Below are positions 16,991 through 25,047 of a stretch of DNA of 64,000 nucleotides, in pieces. The position numbers and the translations under genes are program-made. The first letter of the stretch is position 1; each line of letters opens with the position of its first letter. A model generated the notes under the pieces. The model was given only the letters and a program-made list of their open reading frames with translations, was not told the origin of the DNA and did not search any database. This DNA is from JBGAHD01 sp044226395 (GTDB lineage: Bacteria; Pseudomonadota; Gammaproteobacteria; Xanthomonadales; Ahniellaceae): the NCBI GenBank assembly GCA_044226395.1, contig JBGAHD010000005.1:1-64000 (forward strand), given 5' to 3'.

Positions 16991-18510
16991 GCGTGAGCGA
17001 GATCACGCGCGGCGGCCGCGCGCGCGGCCTGGGCGCGACGCTCGCGCCCGACCAGCTCGCGCAGTTGTCGCCCCTGGTGGCGGTGCCACGTTACGCGCTC
17101 GAAAGCGTCGAGATCGGCGTGGTGCATTTCGGCCCGGGCGCGTTTCATCGCGCGCATCAGGCCTGCTATTTCGATCGCGCGCTGATGGACGATCCGCGCT
17201 GGGCGATCTGCGCGGTGTCGCTGCGCACGCCCGATGTGCGCGATGCCTTGCTCGATCAGGAAGGTCTTTACACCGTGGTCGAACTCGAGCGCGACACGCA
17301 CTATCGCGTGATCGGCGCGCTGCGCGAGCGACTGGTCGCGGCCGAATCGCCGCAACGCGTGCTCGCGCGCATGGCCGCGCCGGAGACCAAGATCGTCACG
17401 CTCACGGTCACCGAGAAGGGCTATTGCCTGGACGGTCGCGGTGAACTCGATCGCGATCACCCCGACATTCGCGCTGACCTCGCCCATCCCGGCACGCCGC
17501 GCAGCGTCATCGGTTACCTGGTCGAAGGCCTGCGTCTGCGTCGCGCCGCGGGTCTGAAGCCCTTCACCACGATCAGTTGCGACAACCTGGCCGACAACGG
17601 CCGTCGTCTCGGTGCCGCCGTGGCGGCGCTGGCGCGTGCGCGCGGGGATGAGGATCTGGCGACGTGGATCGCGCGGGTAGCGGCTTTTCCGCGCACCATG
17701 GTCGACAGCATCGTGCCCGCCACCGACGACGCACTGCGCGAGCGCGTGAGCCAGGTGCTCGGCGCGCGCGACGCGTGGCCGGTGCAGCGCGAAGCGTTTT
17801 CGCAGTGGGTGATCGAGGATCGCTTCAGCAACGACACGCCCGACTGGGCCGCGCTCGGCGTGCAGATCACCGACGACGTGGCCGGCTTCGCCAGCGCCAA
17901 GCTGCGCCTGCTCAATGGCGCGCATTCGACGCTGGCCTATGTCGGCTTGCTCGCCGGTCACGCGACGGTGGCGCAGGCGATGAACGACGACGTGATCGCC
18001 GGCTTCGCGCGCCGCATGATGAGCACCGACATCGCGTCGACGCTCAAGGCGCCGCGCGGTCTGAACATCGACGAGTACATCGACACCATCGCGAAGCGCT
18101 TTCGCAATCCGGCGATGCGGCATGAATTGGCGCAGATCGCGTGGGACGGATCGCAAAAGCTTCCAGTGCGCTTGCTCGGCACCTGCGCCGATCGCCTGGC
18201 CGCGGGTCAGCCGATCGATCGCCTGGCCTTGCCGGTGGCGGCGTGGCTGCATTTCGTGCGGCGCAAGGCGCTCGCGCAAGCGACGATCACCGATCCCTTG
18301 GCGAACGTCTTGCTGGCGATCGGCGCCGAGTGCGTCAATCGCTCGGCCGAGGACGTGCCGCGCTTCCTGGCGCTCGATCACGTCTTTCCGCCGACGCTCG
18401 CGCGCGAGCCGCGCTTCATCGCGGCGCTCAATCGCGCCTACGACGCGCTGGCCACGATCGACGCGCCCGACGCGACGCGCGTGGGCGCGATCCTCGCGCC
18501 CTTCGCCTGA
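16987..18510 (+). CDS. Mannitol dehydrogenase family uronate reductase (tagaturonate/fructuronate reductase)
   Basis: NAD-dependent reductase of the long-chain mannitol dehydrogenase family, 507 residues. The N-terminal HFGPGAFHRAHQA is the cofactor-binding signature seen in UxuB and mannitol 2-dehydrogenases, and SCDNLADNG, TVTEKGY and KLRLLNGAHS are family motifs including the catalytic Lys region. Because it is coupled to uxaA (altronate dehydratase), the expected reaction is tagaturonate to altronate, normally done by UxaB. The sequence looks more UxuB-like, so the substrate is inferred from context. No gene symbol is given for that reason. Its stop is three bases from the convergent dctM. 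Confidence 0.88.
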   Translation: MSVSEITRGGRARGLGATLAPDQLAQLSPLVAVPRYALESVEIGVVHFGPGAFHRAHQACYFDRALMDDPRWAICAVSLRTPDVRDALLDQEGLYTVVELERDTHYRVIGALRERLVAAESPQRVLARMAAPETKIVTLTVTEKGYCLDGRGELDRDHPDIRADLAHPGTPRSVIGYLVEGLRLRRAAGLKPFTTISCDNLADNGRRLGAAVAALARARGDEDLATWIARVAAFPRTMVDSIVPATDDALRERVSQVLGARDAWPVQREAFSQWVIEDRFSNDTPDWAALGVQITDDVAGFASAKLRLLNGAHSTLAYVGLLAGHATVAQAMNDDVIAGFARRMMSTDIASTLKAPRGLNIDEYIDTIAKRFRNPAMRHELAQIAWDGSQKLPVRLLGTCADRLAAGQPIDRLALPVAAWLHFVRRKALAQATITDPLANVLLAIGAECVNRSAEDVPRFLALDHVFPPTLAREPRFIAALNRAYDALATIDAPDATRVGAILAPFA

Positions 18511-18513
18511 GGC

Positions 18514-19794
18514 CTAGCGCAACACCGCCGGCAACCACAGCGACAGCATCGGCACGAAGGTGATCAGCATCAGCACGGTGAACGCGGCCAGATAAAACGG
18601 CCAGATGCTGCGCAGCGCCTGCGTGATACTGATCTGCCCGATCGCCGTGCCCACGAACAGCACCGAGCCCACCGGCGGCGTGATCAGGCCAATGCCGGCA
18701 TTCATGATCAGGATGATGCCGAAGTGCACCGGATCGATGCCGAAGGCGCGCGCCACCGGCAGAAAGATCGGCGTGCAGATGATGATCAACGGCGCCATGT
18801 CCATGAAGGTGCCCAGCACCAGCAGGCTTAGGTTGATCAGCAGCAGCACCATCACCTTGTCGTGCGCGATCGCGCGCAAGGCCTCGACCGCGGCGGTCGG
18901 CACCTGCAGGTAGGCCAGCAACCAACCGAAGCAACCGGCCGAAGCGATCACGAACAGCACCACGCCCGTGGTGCGCACGGCGCCGGCGCAGGTCTCCAGA
19001 AAGTCGTGCCACTTGAGCTTGCGATAGACCGCGATCGTGACGATCAAGGCATAGATCACCGCGAACGACGCGCTTTCGATCGCGGTGAAGATGCCACCGC
19101 GAATGCCGAAGAAGATCACGCCCACCAGCAGCAAACCCGGCAGGGCCGAGACAAAGCGCAGACCGACTTCGCGAAGGCCCGGAAAGGCTTCGACCGCGTA
19201 GCCCCGTTTGCGCGCGTACCACCAGCCGGTGAACATCAGGGCCGAAGTCATCAGCAACGCGGGAATCACCCCCGCCGCGAACAGATCGGCGATTGAAATG
19301 CCGCCACCCGCCGAAGCCGAATACAAAATCAGATTGTGCGAAGGCGGCACCAGCAACGCGACCAGGGCCGCGGTCACGGTGACATTGACCGCGAAGTCGC
19401 GATCGAAACCGCGCTTGACCATCTGCGGAATCATCGCGCCGCCGATCGCCGAAACGTCGGCGATGGCCGAGCCCGACACGCCACCGAACAACAATGACGA
19501 CAACACATTGACCTGACCCAGACCGCCACGCAGATGGCCGACCAGCGCGGCCGCGAGCGCGATGATGCGTTCCGATATGCCACCGCGCAGCATGATCTCG
19601 CCGGCGAACACGAATAGCGGAATCGCGATCAACGCGGTCGAGCCCGCGCCGGACACGAGTTGCTGCACCACCGTGATCGTCGGCAGATCCAGATAGATCA
19701 CGGTCGCCAAGGCCGCCACCGTGAGCGAGAACGCCACCGGCACGCCCATGACCAACATCAGGGCGAAGACACCGAACAGAATCGCCACGGCCAT
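18514..19794 (-). CDS. dctM: TRAP transporter large permease subunit (DctM family)
   Basis: The 426-residue, highly hydrophobic protein has about 12-13 membrane helices and forms the ion-coupled channel of a TRAP uptake system. Family motifs include GVPVAFSLT, FAGEIMLRGGISERII, LFGGVSGSAIADVSAIG and PPSHNLILY. It is third in the dctP-dctQ-dctM set and starts one base after the dctQ stop. Context in the uronate operon suggests a uronate or short oligouronate substrate. Confidence 0.95.
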   Translation of the reverse strand: MAVAILFGVFALMLVMGVPVAFSLTVAALATVIYLDLPTITVVQQLVSGAGSTALIAIPLFVFAGEIMLRGGISERIIALAAALVGHLRGGLGQVNVLSSLLFGGVSGSAIADVSAIGGAMIPQMVKRGFDRDFAVNVTVTAALVALLVPPSHNLILYSASAGGGISIADLFAAGVIPALLMTSALMFTGWWYARKRGYAVEAFPGLREVGLRFVSALPGLLLVGVIFFGIRGGIFTAIESASFAVIYALIVTIAVYRKLKWHDFLETCAGAVRTTGVVLFVIASAGCFGWLLAYLQVPTAAVEALRAIAHDKVMVLLLINLSLLVLGTFMDMAPLIIICTPIFLPVARAFGIDPVHFGIILIMNAGIGLITPPVGSVLFVGTAIGQISITQALRSIWPFYLAAFTVLMLITFVPMLSLWLPAVLR

Positions 19795-19795
19795 C

Positions 19796-20296
19796 TCAGG
19801 ACTCCGTCAAGGCTTCGGGGCCGAACAAGGCCAGGGCGCGATCGAGCGCGAACACCACCACCAAGGCACCGGCCACCGTGATCGGCGCGAAGACCAGGCC
19901 TTGCGGCAAACCGAGTCCGGGCATGGCCACGTCCCAATCGGCGCGCAACAGCACCGCGCCCCACACGCACAGCATCGCGCCGACCACCGCCATCACCGCG
20001 GTGGTGAACAAGCGCAGCGCGCGACGCACGCGCGGCGGCGAAGCCTCGACCGCGATGAAAAAGCCCACGTGCGCGCCGCGCTGAACATTGCTCGCCGCGC
20101 CCAGCGACATCGCGGTGTTGAGCGCGAGCAAGGCCAGCGGCTCGGTCCAGCCGGGCGAGTCATTGAGCACATAGCGCGCGATCACCTGCCACGCCTCGAC
20201 CGCGGCCATCAGCATCAAGGCCACGGCGGCGATGGCGACGGCGACACGAGCGAACGTATGCATCAGCGCGTGATAGCGAACGACGAGCGCGCTCAT
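19796..20296 (-). CDS. dctQ: TRAP transporter small permease subunit (DctQ family)
   Basis: A 166-residue protein with four predicted helices and the DctQ pattern (VIARYVLNDSPGWTEPLAL, then NVQRGAHVGF). It partners DctM in the inner membrane. The ATG at 20296 overlaps the dctP stop as ATGA, which fixes the start although open frame continues upstream. Confidence 0.93.
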   Translation of the reverse strand: MSALVVRYHALMHTFARVAVAIAAVALMLMAAVEAWQVIARYVLNDSPGWTEPLALLALNTAMSLGAASNVQRGAHVGFFIAVEASPPRVRRALRLFTTAVMAVVGAMLCVWGAVLLRADWDVAMPGLGLPQGLVFAPITVAGALVVVFALDRALALFGPEALTES

Positions 20297-21288
20297 GCGC
20301 CATTCCCCAGATCGCGGATCGCGCGATAGAGCCCGCGCAGTTCCTCGTCGACGAAATAGGTTTCGTTGAACGGCGCGGCGATGCGCGTGAACGCGGCGCG
20401 GTCGACCTCGTCGAGCTTGACGCCCGAAGTGATCGCGGTCTCGCGCGCCTTGGCCTCGGTCGCGTCCCACAGCGTGCGCATATAGGTGACCGAGCGCGTG
20501 GCGAGGTCCTCGAGCAAGGCGCGATCATCGGCCGTCATCGCCTCGAGATGGCGGCGCGACATCAACAGCGCCTCGGGCGAATACGAGTGTTCCGACTGCG
20601 ACCAATGGCGCGCGACCTCGAACTGACGACTGGCGATGAAGGCCGGGAAGTTATTCTCGGCGCCATCGATCAGATGCGTCTGCAAGGCCGAGAACACTTC
20701 GCCATACGGCAGGGGCGTGGGATTGGCGCCGAAGGCCTGCATCATGCCCATGAAGATGTCCGAGGGCGGCACGCGCAGCTTCAAGCCATGAAGATCGCGC
20801 GGCTCGTGAATCGGCCGATGCACATTGTAGAAGCAGCGCGCGCCGGAATCGTAGAACGCCAGTCCAATCACATCGCGTTGCGCGAAGCCGGCGAGTATGC
20901 GACGGCCCACGTCGGCATCGAGCGCGCGCCGCATGTGCGCGACATCATCGAACACGTACGGCAAGCACAGCACGCGACACAGCGGAAAGGCATTGGTGAG
21001 CGCGGCCATGTTGACGCGCGTCATCGCCACCGCGCCAAAGCGCGCCAGATTGACCGTGTCGGTCTCGCGCCCCAATTGCCCGGCGAAGTACACGCGAATA
21101 TCGAGCCGACCTTGCGTGGCCTGATTCAACTCGCGGCCGATCCAGCGCACGGCCTCGACCGTGGGATAGCCGTCGACGTGCACGTCGGCGGCGGCCATGG
21201 TGCCCGGCGGTGGCGCCGCCGCGCGCGAATCGAAAGGCGCGATCAACACTGCGCCCGCGCCGAGCAGAAAGCCGCGACGCCCGATCAT
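20293..21288 (-). CDS. dctP: TRAP transporter substrate-binding protein (DctP family)
   Basis: A 331-residue periplasmic binding protein. Its N-terminus MIGRRGFLLGAGAVL carries a twin-arginine-like signal (RRGFLL) with cleavage near the AAA at about 23-25. The mature part shows DctP patterns: FAGQLGRETDT, DLHGLKLRVPPS and the LPYGEVFSALQTHLIDGAENN segment with the conserved binding region. The start overlaps the upstream hydratase-family gene as ATGA. Ligand is unknown; the locus suggests a uronate, as known for other TRAP binding proteins of this group. Confidence 0.93.
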   Translation of the reverse strand: MIGRRGFLLGAGAVLIAPFDSRAAAPPPGTMAAADVHVDGYPTVEAVRWIGRELNQATQGRLDIRVYFAGQLGRETDTVNLARFGAVAMTRVNMAALTNAFPLCRVLCLPYVFDDVAHMRRALDADVGRRILAGFAQRDVIGLAFYDSGARCFYNVHRPIHEPRDLHGLKLRVPPSDIFMGMMQAFGANPTPLPYGEVFSALQTHLIDGAENNFPAFIASRQFEVARHWSQSEHSYSPEALLMSRRHLEAMTADDRALLEDLATRSVTYMRTLWDATEAKARETAITSGVKLDEVDRAAFTRIAAPFNETYFVDEELRGLYRAIRDLGNGA

Positions 21289-22130
21289 GCGCGCGCGCCC
21301 GCCGCGACGGCGTGACAATGAATCTCGCCCGTGCCTTCGAACACCACGCGCGACGATTGCCCCGCGACGATGTCGTGAATGCCCGTGGCCGCGCCCGTGG
21401 TGACCCACATGCCCGCCTTCATCGGCATGCCGCGACTCGCCGCGCGACCAAGCGCGAACGCGAACGCCCCGATCGGTCCGCCATAGATTGAACCCGCGCC
21501 ACCACGACCAACGGAAGCGCCTTCAATGAAGGTCTCGCAATGCAGCGACTTCGGATCGCGCGCGCGCCAATCGACGATCTCGGGTCCGACGATCAAGCCG
21601 GCGTTATTGCCGAAGTCGCTCACCACCACGATCGGACCGAGTTCATTGATCGTCGCCAGCGGACTGCCCGCGGTCTCCACGCCGATGTGCATGGCCTGCG
21701 CGTAATCGCGTGCTTCCTCGACGGTCCAGTCGACTTTGTTCGCGGGCGCATCGCGACCGACACGCACGACATACTCGGCTTCGACCGCGGCGAAGCCGCC
21801 GACGAAAACGGGAAATTCCGTTGATGATTTTTCGTCGGCGAAACGCACTTGCGTGGCGAACACCGGACCAGCCAAGCGCTCCGCGCCAAGACGCTCGACC
21901 CAGGCCGGCGGAATGCGCCCGACTTTCCAGCCCACGAGCGCATCGCCCCACGCGCCGATGGCGTGATCCTGACAGGCATAGGCCTGCGTCAGATCGTCGG
22001 GAATCGTGCCCGGGAACCCGGGCAAGGCGCGCGCGGCGCGGCGGGCTTCGACGAAGCGTCGCGCGATTTCTCGCCAGGCGGACGCGTCGTTCGACATCGA
22101 TGAGTTCGCGCTCACGGCGTGTTGCACCAC
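21285..22130 (-). CDS. 2-keto-4-pentenoate hydratase/fumarylacetoacetate hydrolase family protein
   Basis: The 281-residue product resembles MhpD/HpcG-type hydratases: VEAEYVVRVGRDAP holds the usual metal-binding Glu pair, followed by MHIGVETAGSP, DFGNNAGLIVG and a C-terminal GTGEIHCHAV. Classic members hydrate 2-keto-4-pentenoates in aromatic degradation, but here the gene leads the TRAP operon (ATGA with dctP) and has an ACCGGT operator upstream. A role on a 2-keto-3-deoxy acid or a unsaturated uronate derivative is possible, not shown. The GTG at 22130 has GGGGAG ten bases upstream; GTG at 22127 and ATG at 22097 are alternatives. Confidence 0.85.
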   Translation of the reverse strand: MVQHAVSANSSMSNDASAWREIARRFVEARRAARALPGFPGTIPDDLTQAYACQDHAIGAWGDALVGWKVGRIPPAWVERLGAERLAGPVFATQVRFADEKSSTEFPVFVGGFAAVEAEYVVRVGRDAPANKVDWTVEEARDYAQAMHIGVETAGSPLATINELGPIVVVSDFGNNAGLIVGPEIVDWRARDPKSLHCETFIEGASVGRGGAGSIYGGPIGAFAFALGRAASRGMPMKAGMWVTTGAATGIHDIVAGQSSRVVFEGTGEIHCHAVAAGARA

Positions 22131-22188
22131 AACATGAAAACTCCCCTCGCGAGACGTGCGCGCGGCTGCGCGCGGGCCTGTTTTTCTG

Positions 22189-22194
22189 TATAAA
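22189..22194 (+). promoter_or_regulatory. Candidate -10 element of the pectate lyase gene
   Basis: TATAAA lies just before the operator at 22194-22209, so transcription toward the lyase gene would begin near 22201, inside the operator. No good -35 is visible 16-18 bases upstream. On the other strand TTGACA (22209-22204) is a perfect -35 but lacks a well-spaced -10. Confidence 0.35.
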
Positions 22195-22209
22195 GGAAAC
22201 CGGTGTCAA
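22194..22209. promoter_or_regulatory. ACCGGT-centred operator between hydratase-TRAP operon and pectate lyase
   Basis: AGGAAACC-GGTGTCAA; the right half (TTGACACC on the other strand) is identical to that at uxaC, the left half is weaker. It is the only such site in the 117-base divergent gap, 39 bases before the lyase ATG and 64 bases before the hydratase GTG, so one site could control both. Confidence 0.65.
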
Positions 22210-22247
22210 TTACAATCTGACGCGGTTTTCCGGGCCTTTGCCGTGGC

Positions 22248-23639
22248 ATGATCCGCGCTCATTCAAGGAAGCTCGTCTTGAAGCTCAACGCCCTCGTTTC
22301 TCGCCGGTCCTTGCTCGCGACCCTGGGGTCGCGCCTGTCCGTGATGGTCGCGATCGCGACGACGCTCGCCGGGTCGCACGCGCTCGCCGCGACGTCCCAA
22401 TCGTCGACGCCACAAGAGCCGCCACTGGCCTTCCCCGACGCCGTCGGTTGGGCCGCGCACACGCCCGGTGGTCGCGGCGGCCAACTCATTCGCGTGACCA
22501 CGCTCGCGGGCGATGGACCCGGCTCGTTCGCCGAAGCGGTGATGGCCAAGGGACCGCGCATCGTCGTGTTCGAAGTGGGCGGCGTCATTGATCTGGGCGC
22601 GCGCTCGCTCACCATCACCGAACCGTTTCTCACCATCGCCGGACAAACCGCGCCTTCGCCGGGCGTGACTTTGATTCGCGGCGGATTGGCGGTGCTCACG
22701 CACGACGTGATCGTTCAACATCTGCGCATTCGCCCCGGCGAAGCAGGCAAGCCCAAGCACAGCGGTTGGGAACCCGATGCGTTGACCACCGGCGCTGGCG
22801 CGCACGACGTGATCGTCGATCATTGCTCGCTGACCTGGGCGATCGACGAGAATCTGTCCGCCTCGGGTCCGCGCTTCGGCGGCGAGACGCCCGCGCAATG
22901 GCGCGAAGCCACTTCGCATCGCATCACCTTCAGCAACAACCTCATCGCCGAGGGCCTGGCGCGCGCGACGCACAGCAAGGGCGAACACTCCAAGGGCAGT
23001 CTGATTCACGACAATGCCGAGGACATTCTGATCATCGGCAATCTCTACGCGCACAACGCCGAGCGCAACGCGCTGTTCAAGGGCGCCGCGCGCGGCCTGA
23101 TGATCAACAATCTGATCTACGACCCCGGCGCGCGCGCGATTCACTACAACCTGATTTCGCAGGAATGGCTGGGCCAGCCGTACCAGCCCGGCTATCTGGG
23201 CGTGATCAACAACGTGCTGCGCACGGGCCCTTCGACGCCGAACGATATCGCCTTCATCCAGTTCGGCGGCTCGGGTCCTTTGCAGCTGTACACCGCCGGC
23301 AATATCGCGGTCGATCGCCTGGGCAATCCGCTGCCGATGGAAGGCCGCTACAGCACGTCCGCCGCCGGCATCGAACACGTGCCCACGCCGCCGCGCTTGC
23401 CGACGGGCGTGAAGATCATTCCCACCGTCGAGGTGCAGGACTACGTGCTGCGCAATGTCGGCGCGCGTCCGTGGGAACGCGATGCCATCGATTCGCGCAT
23501 CGTCGCCGACACCATCGAAGGGCGTGGCGAAATCATCGACAGCGAACAGCAAGTCGGCGGCTATCCGCGCGTCGAACCCACGCAGGCGCGCTTCGATCCG
23601 CGCGAGTGGGATCTGTTCTACATGGTGCACAAGCACTGA
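22248..23639 (+). CDS. Exported pectate lyase (polysaccharide lyase family 1-like)
   Basis: A 463-residue secreted right-handed beta-helix protein. The signal peptide ends near residue 48 (SHALAA). The following domain has the pectate lyase pattern: GGRGGQLIRVTTL, RIVVFEVGGVIDL, the repeated helix turns VIVQHLRIRPGE and VIVDHCSLTWAIDENLS (Ca-binding/catalytic region) and ITFSNNLIAEGL. It would cut demethylated homogalacturonan to unsaturated oligomers. The start is uncertain: ATG 22248 has a weak ribosome site, whereas an in-frame TTG at 22278 has AAGGAA seven bases upstream and gives a normal signal peptide. Exact PL family number is not certain. Confidence 0.88.
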   Translation: MIRAHSRKLVLKLNALVSRRSLLATLGSRLSVMVAIATTLAGSHALAATSQSSTPQEPPLAFPDAVGWAAHTPGGRGGQLIRVTTLAGDGPGSFAEAVMAKGPRIVVFEVGGVIDLGARSLTITEPFLTIAGQTAPSPGVTLIRGGLAVLTHDVIVQHLRIRPGEAGKPKHSGWEPDALTTGAGAHDVIVDHCSLTWAIDENLSASGPRFGGETPAQWREATSHRITFSNNLIAEGLARATHSKGEHSKGSLIHDNAEDILIIGNLYAHNAERNALFKGAARGLMINNLIYDPGARAIHYNLISQEWLGQPYQPGYLGVINNVLRTGPSTPNDIAFIQFGGSGPLQLYTAGNIAVDRLGNPLPMEGRYSTSAAGIEHVPTPPRLPTGVKIIPTVEVQDYVLRNVGARPWERDAIDSRIVADTIEGRGEIIDSEQQVGGYPRVEPTQARFDPREWDLFYMVHKH

Positions 23640-23645
23640 GCGCGC

Positions 23646-23666
23646 GGCGGCGCGCCAAGCGCCGCC
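23646..23666. terminator. Hairpin between convergent pectate lyase and methylesterase genes
   Basis: Perfect 8-base stem GGCGGCGC/GCGCCGCC with a 5-base loop in the 30-base gap between convergent stops. There is no T-run on either side; it may act as a bidirectional terminator or RNA end stabiliser. Confidence 0.4.
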
Positions 23667-23669
23667 CGC

Positions 23670-24791
23670 TTACGTCGACACGCGCCAATCGCCGAACACG
23701 GCGGGCGGCAGATAACGCGAGACTTCTTCGGCCGTCAGTTGCCGGCGACGCGCGTCGACGCGCGCGCCGGGGCCGCGACTGTCGTGCTCGAACAAGCGTG
23801 CATCGCCAGGCTCGAGCATCACGCGCGAACCATCGCGCGCGGTGTATGCCATCGGGTCCCAGCCTTCGGGCGCGATGTGCGTGTCCATCCAACACGACAC
23901 GAAGGCCGCCGCGCCCACGGCATCGGGATCGCCGTACTGACCGTCGGGGAATTTTCGTCCGGGCCGCCACGAGCGACCCAAGGCCACGGTGCCATCGGGC
24001 ACGGCCGGATCGCGCGTGAGACGACAGCGCGCGAAGACCAGGCCCACCGGTTGTTGAATCGACGTGCACGGCGCGGCCAGATAACCCTGCCGGTCCTTGC
24101 CTGGACGAAACAACGAATGGATCTCGCCGTCCTCGAACACCGCGCAGCCACCGCCGAACACGAAGTCGACACTGCCCACGATGCGACAACGCCGAAACCA
24201 CGCGCGTCCCGCGTCGGCGAACAAAGTGTCTTGATGACCCGCGATCACGCAATCCTCGAACAGCGCGCGATCGCTGCCGCGGTCCAGCATCAGCGCCACG
24301 GCCTGCAAGCCATTGGGACCGATCGGTTGAAAGTTCGGGTTGTACAGATTGCCGATGTAGTCGAACGCGTTCTCGATGCGCAGCCGCGACGCGCGAAAAT
24401 CCGGCGCGCGCACGATGATCGACGCCGATCCCCACGTCCCCCAAGGCTCGCCATCCGGTCGGCGTTGGCCCGCGGCCGCGTCGAAACTCAACACGCTAGC
24501 ATCGCCGCCTTCGCCGATCAGATGAATTGAGGGCTTGTCGATGATCACCTTTTCGCGCCAGGTGCCCGCGCGCACGAGCACGCGATACGGCCGCGCGCCC
24601 GCGCTCGGCGCCGCGGCCAAGGCCTCGGACAAGCGGGCGTACACGGGCGCGATCGCGGCATCCGCCGCGTCGGTCGACAAGACCGCGTCGAAGCGCGGCG
24701 TCGACTTGCGATCACGCACGCACGCCGTCACGGCCAACGAAGCCAGCCCCGCCAACCACAATCGCCGATTCACATCCATCGTTTCGCGCAT
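23670..24791 (-). CDS. Pectin methylesterase (carbohydrate esterase family 8), lipoprotein
   Basis: Removes methyl esters from homogalacturonan, preparing it for the pectate lyase. The 373-residue product begins with a lipoprotein signal whose lipobox is VTAC with C24, so it is probably membrane-anchored. Family motifs are present in order: GTWREKVII, GHQDTLF with the acid/base Asp, GSVDFVFG with the nucleophile Asp, and LGRSWRPG (usually LGRPW) with the substrate Arg. ATG 24791 has GGAG nine bases upstream; ATG 24779 is an alternative. It reads in the same direction as the TonB receptor upstream but is separated from it by an intrinsic terminator. Confidence 0.92.
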   Translation of the reverse strand: MRETMDVNRRLWLAGLASLAVTACVRDRKSTPRFDAVLSTDAADAAIAPVYARLSEALAAAPSAGARPYRVLVRAGTWREKVIIDKPSIHLIGEGGDASVLSFDAAAGQRRPDGEPWGTWGSASIIVRAPDFRASRLRIENAFDYIGNLYNPNFQPIGPNGLQAVALMLDRGSDRALFEDCVIAGHQDTLFADAGRAWFRRCRIVGSVDFVFGGGCAVFEDGEIHSLFRPGKDRQGYLAAPCTSIQQPVGLVFARCRLTRDPAVPDGTVALGRSWRPGRKFPDGQYGDPDAVGAAAFVSCWMDTHIAPEGWDPMAYTARDGSRVMLEPGDARLFEHDSRGPGARVDARRRQLTAEEVSRYLPPAVFGDWRVST

Positions 24792-24865
24792 CCCGTGTTG
24801 CTCCATGCTCGCGGCGCGTGGTCGCGATGACACCGCGTCCGTGCCGCGCGACCAACCCCAGAAAT

Positions 24866-24895
24866 AAAAAAGGGTGCCGGCCAAAGCCAGCACCC
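24866..24895 (-). terminator. Intrinsic terminator of the TonB-dependent receptor gene
   Basis: On the minus strand a 9-base stem GGGTGCTGG/CCGGCACCC (24895-24887 with 24880-24872, one G-U pair) with a 6-base loop is followed directly by six T. It lies about 155 bases past the receptor stop and 75 bases before the methylesterase start. This is the clearest rho-independent terminator in the window. Confidence 0.85.
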
Positions 24896-25047
24896 CAACC
24901 TCTCGGCCCTACTCCACCATCGCGGACAACGCCGGCACTTCGGGGAACTCCGACGCGCTCAACCGAGCGCGCCGGAGCGGGGAAGTGGGAAGCGAAGCGC
25001 CAACACCGCGATCATGGCCGGACCCCGGGCCATCACTCCCGGGAACC

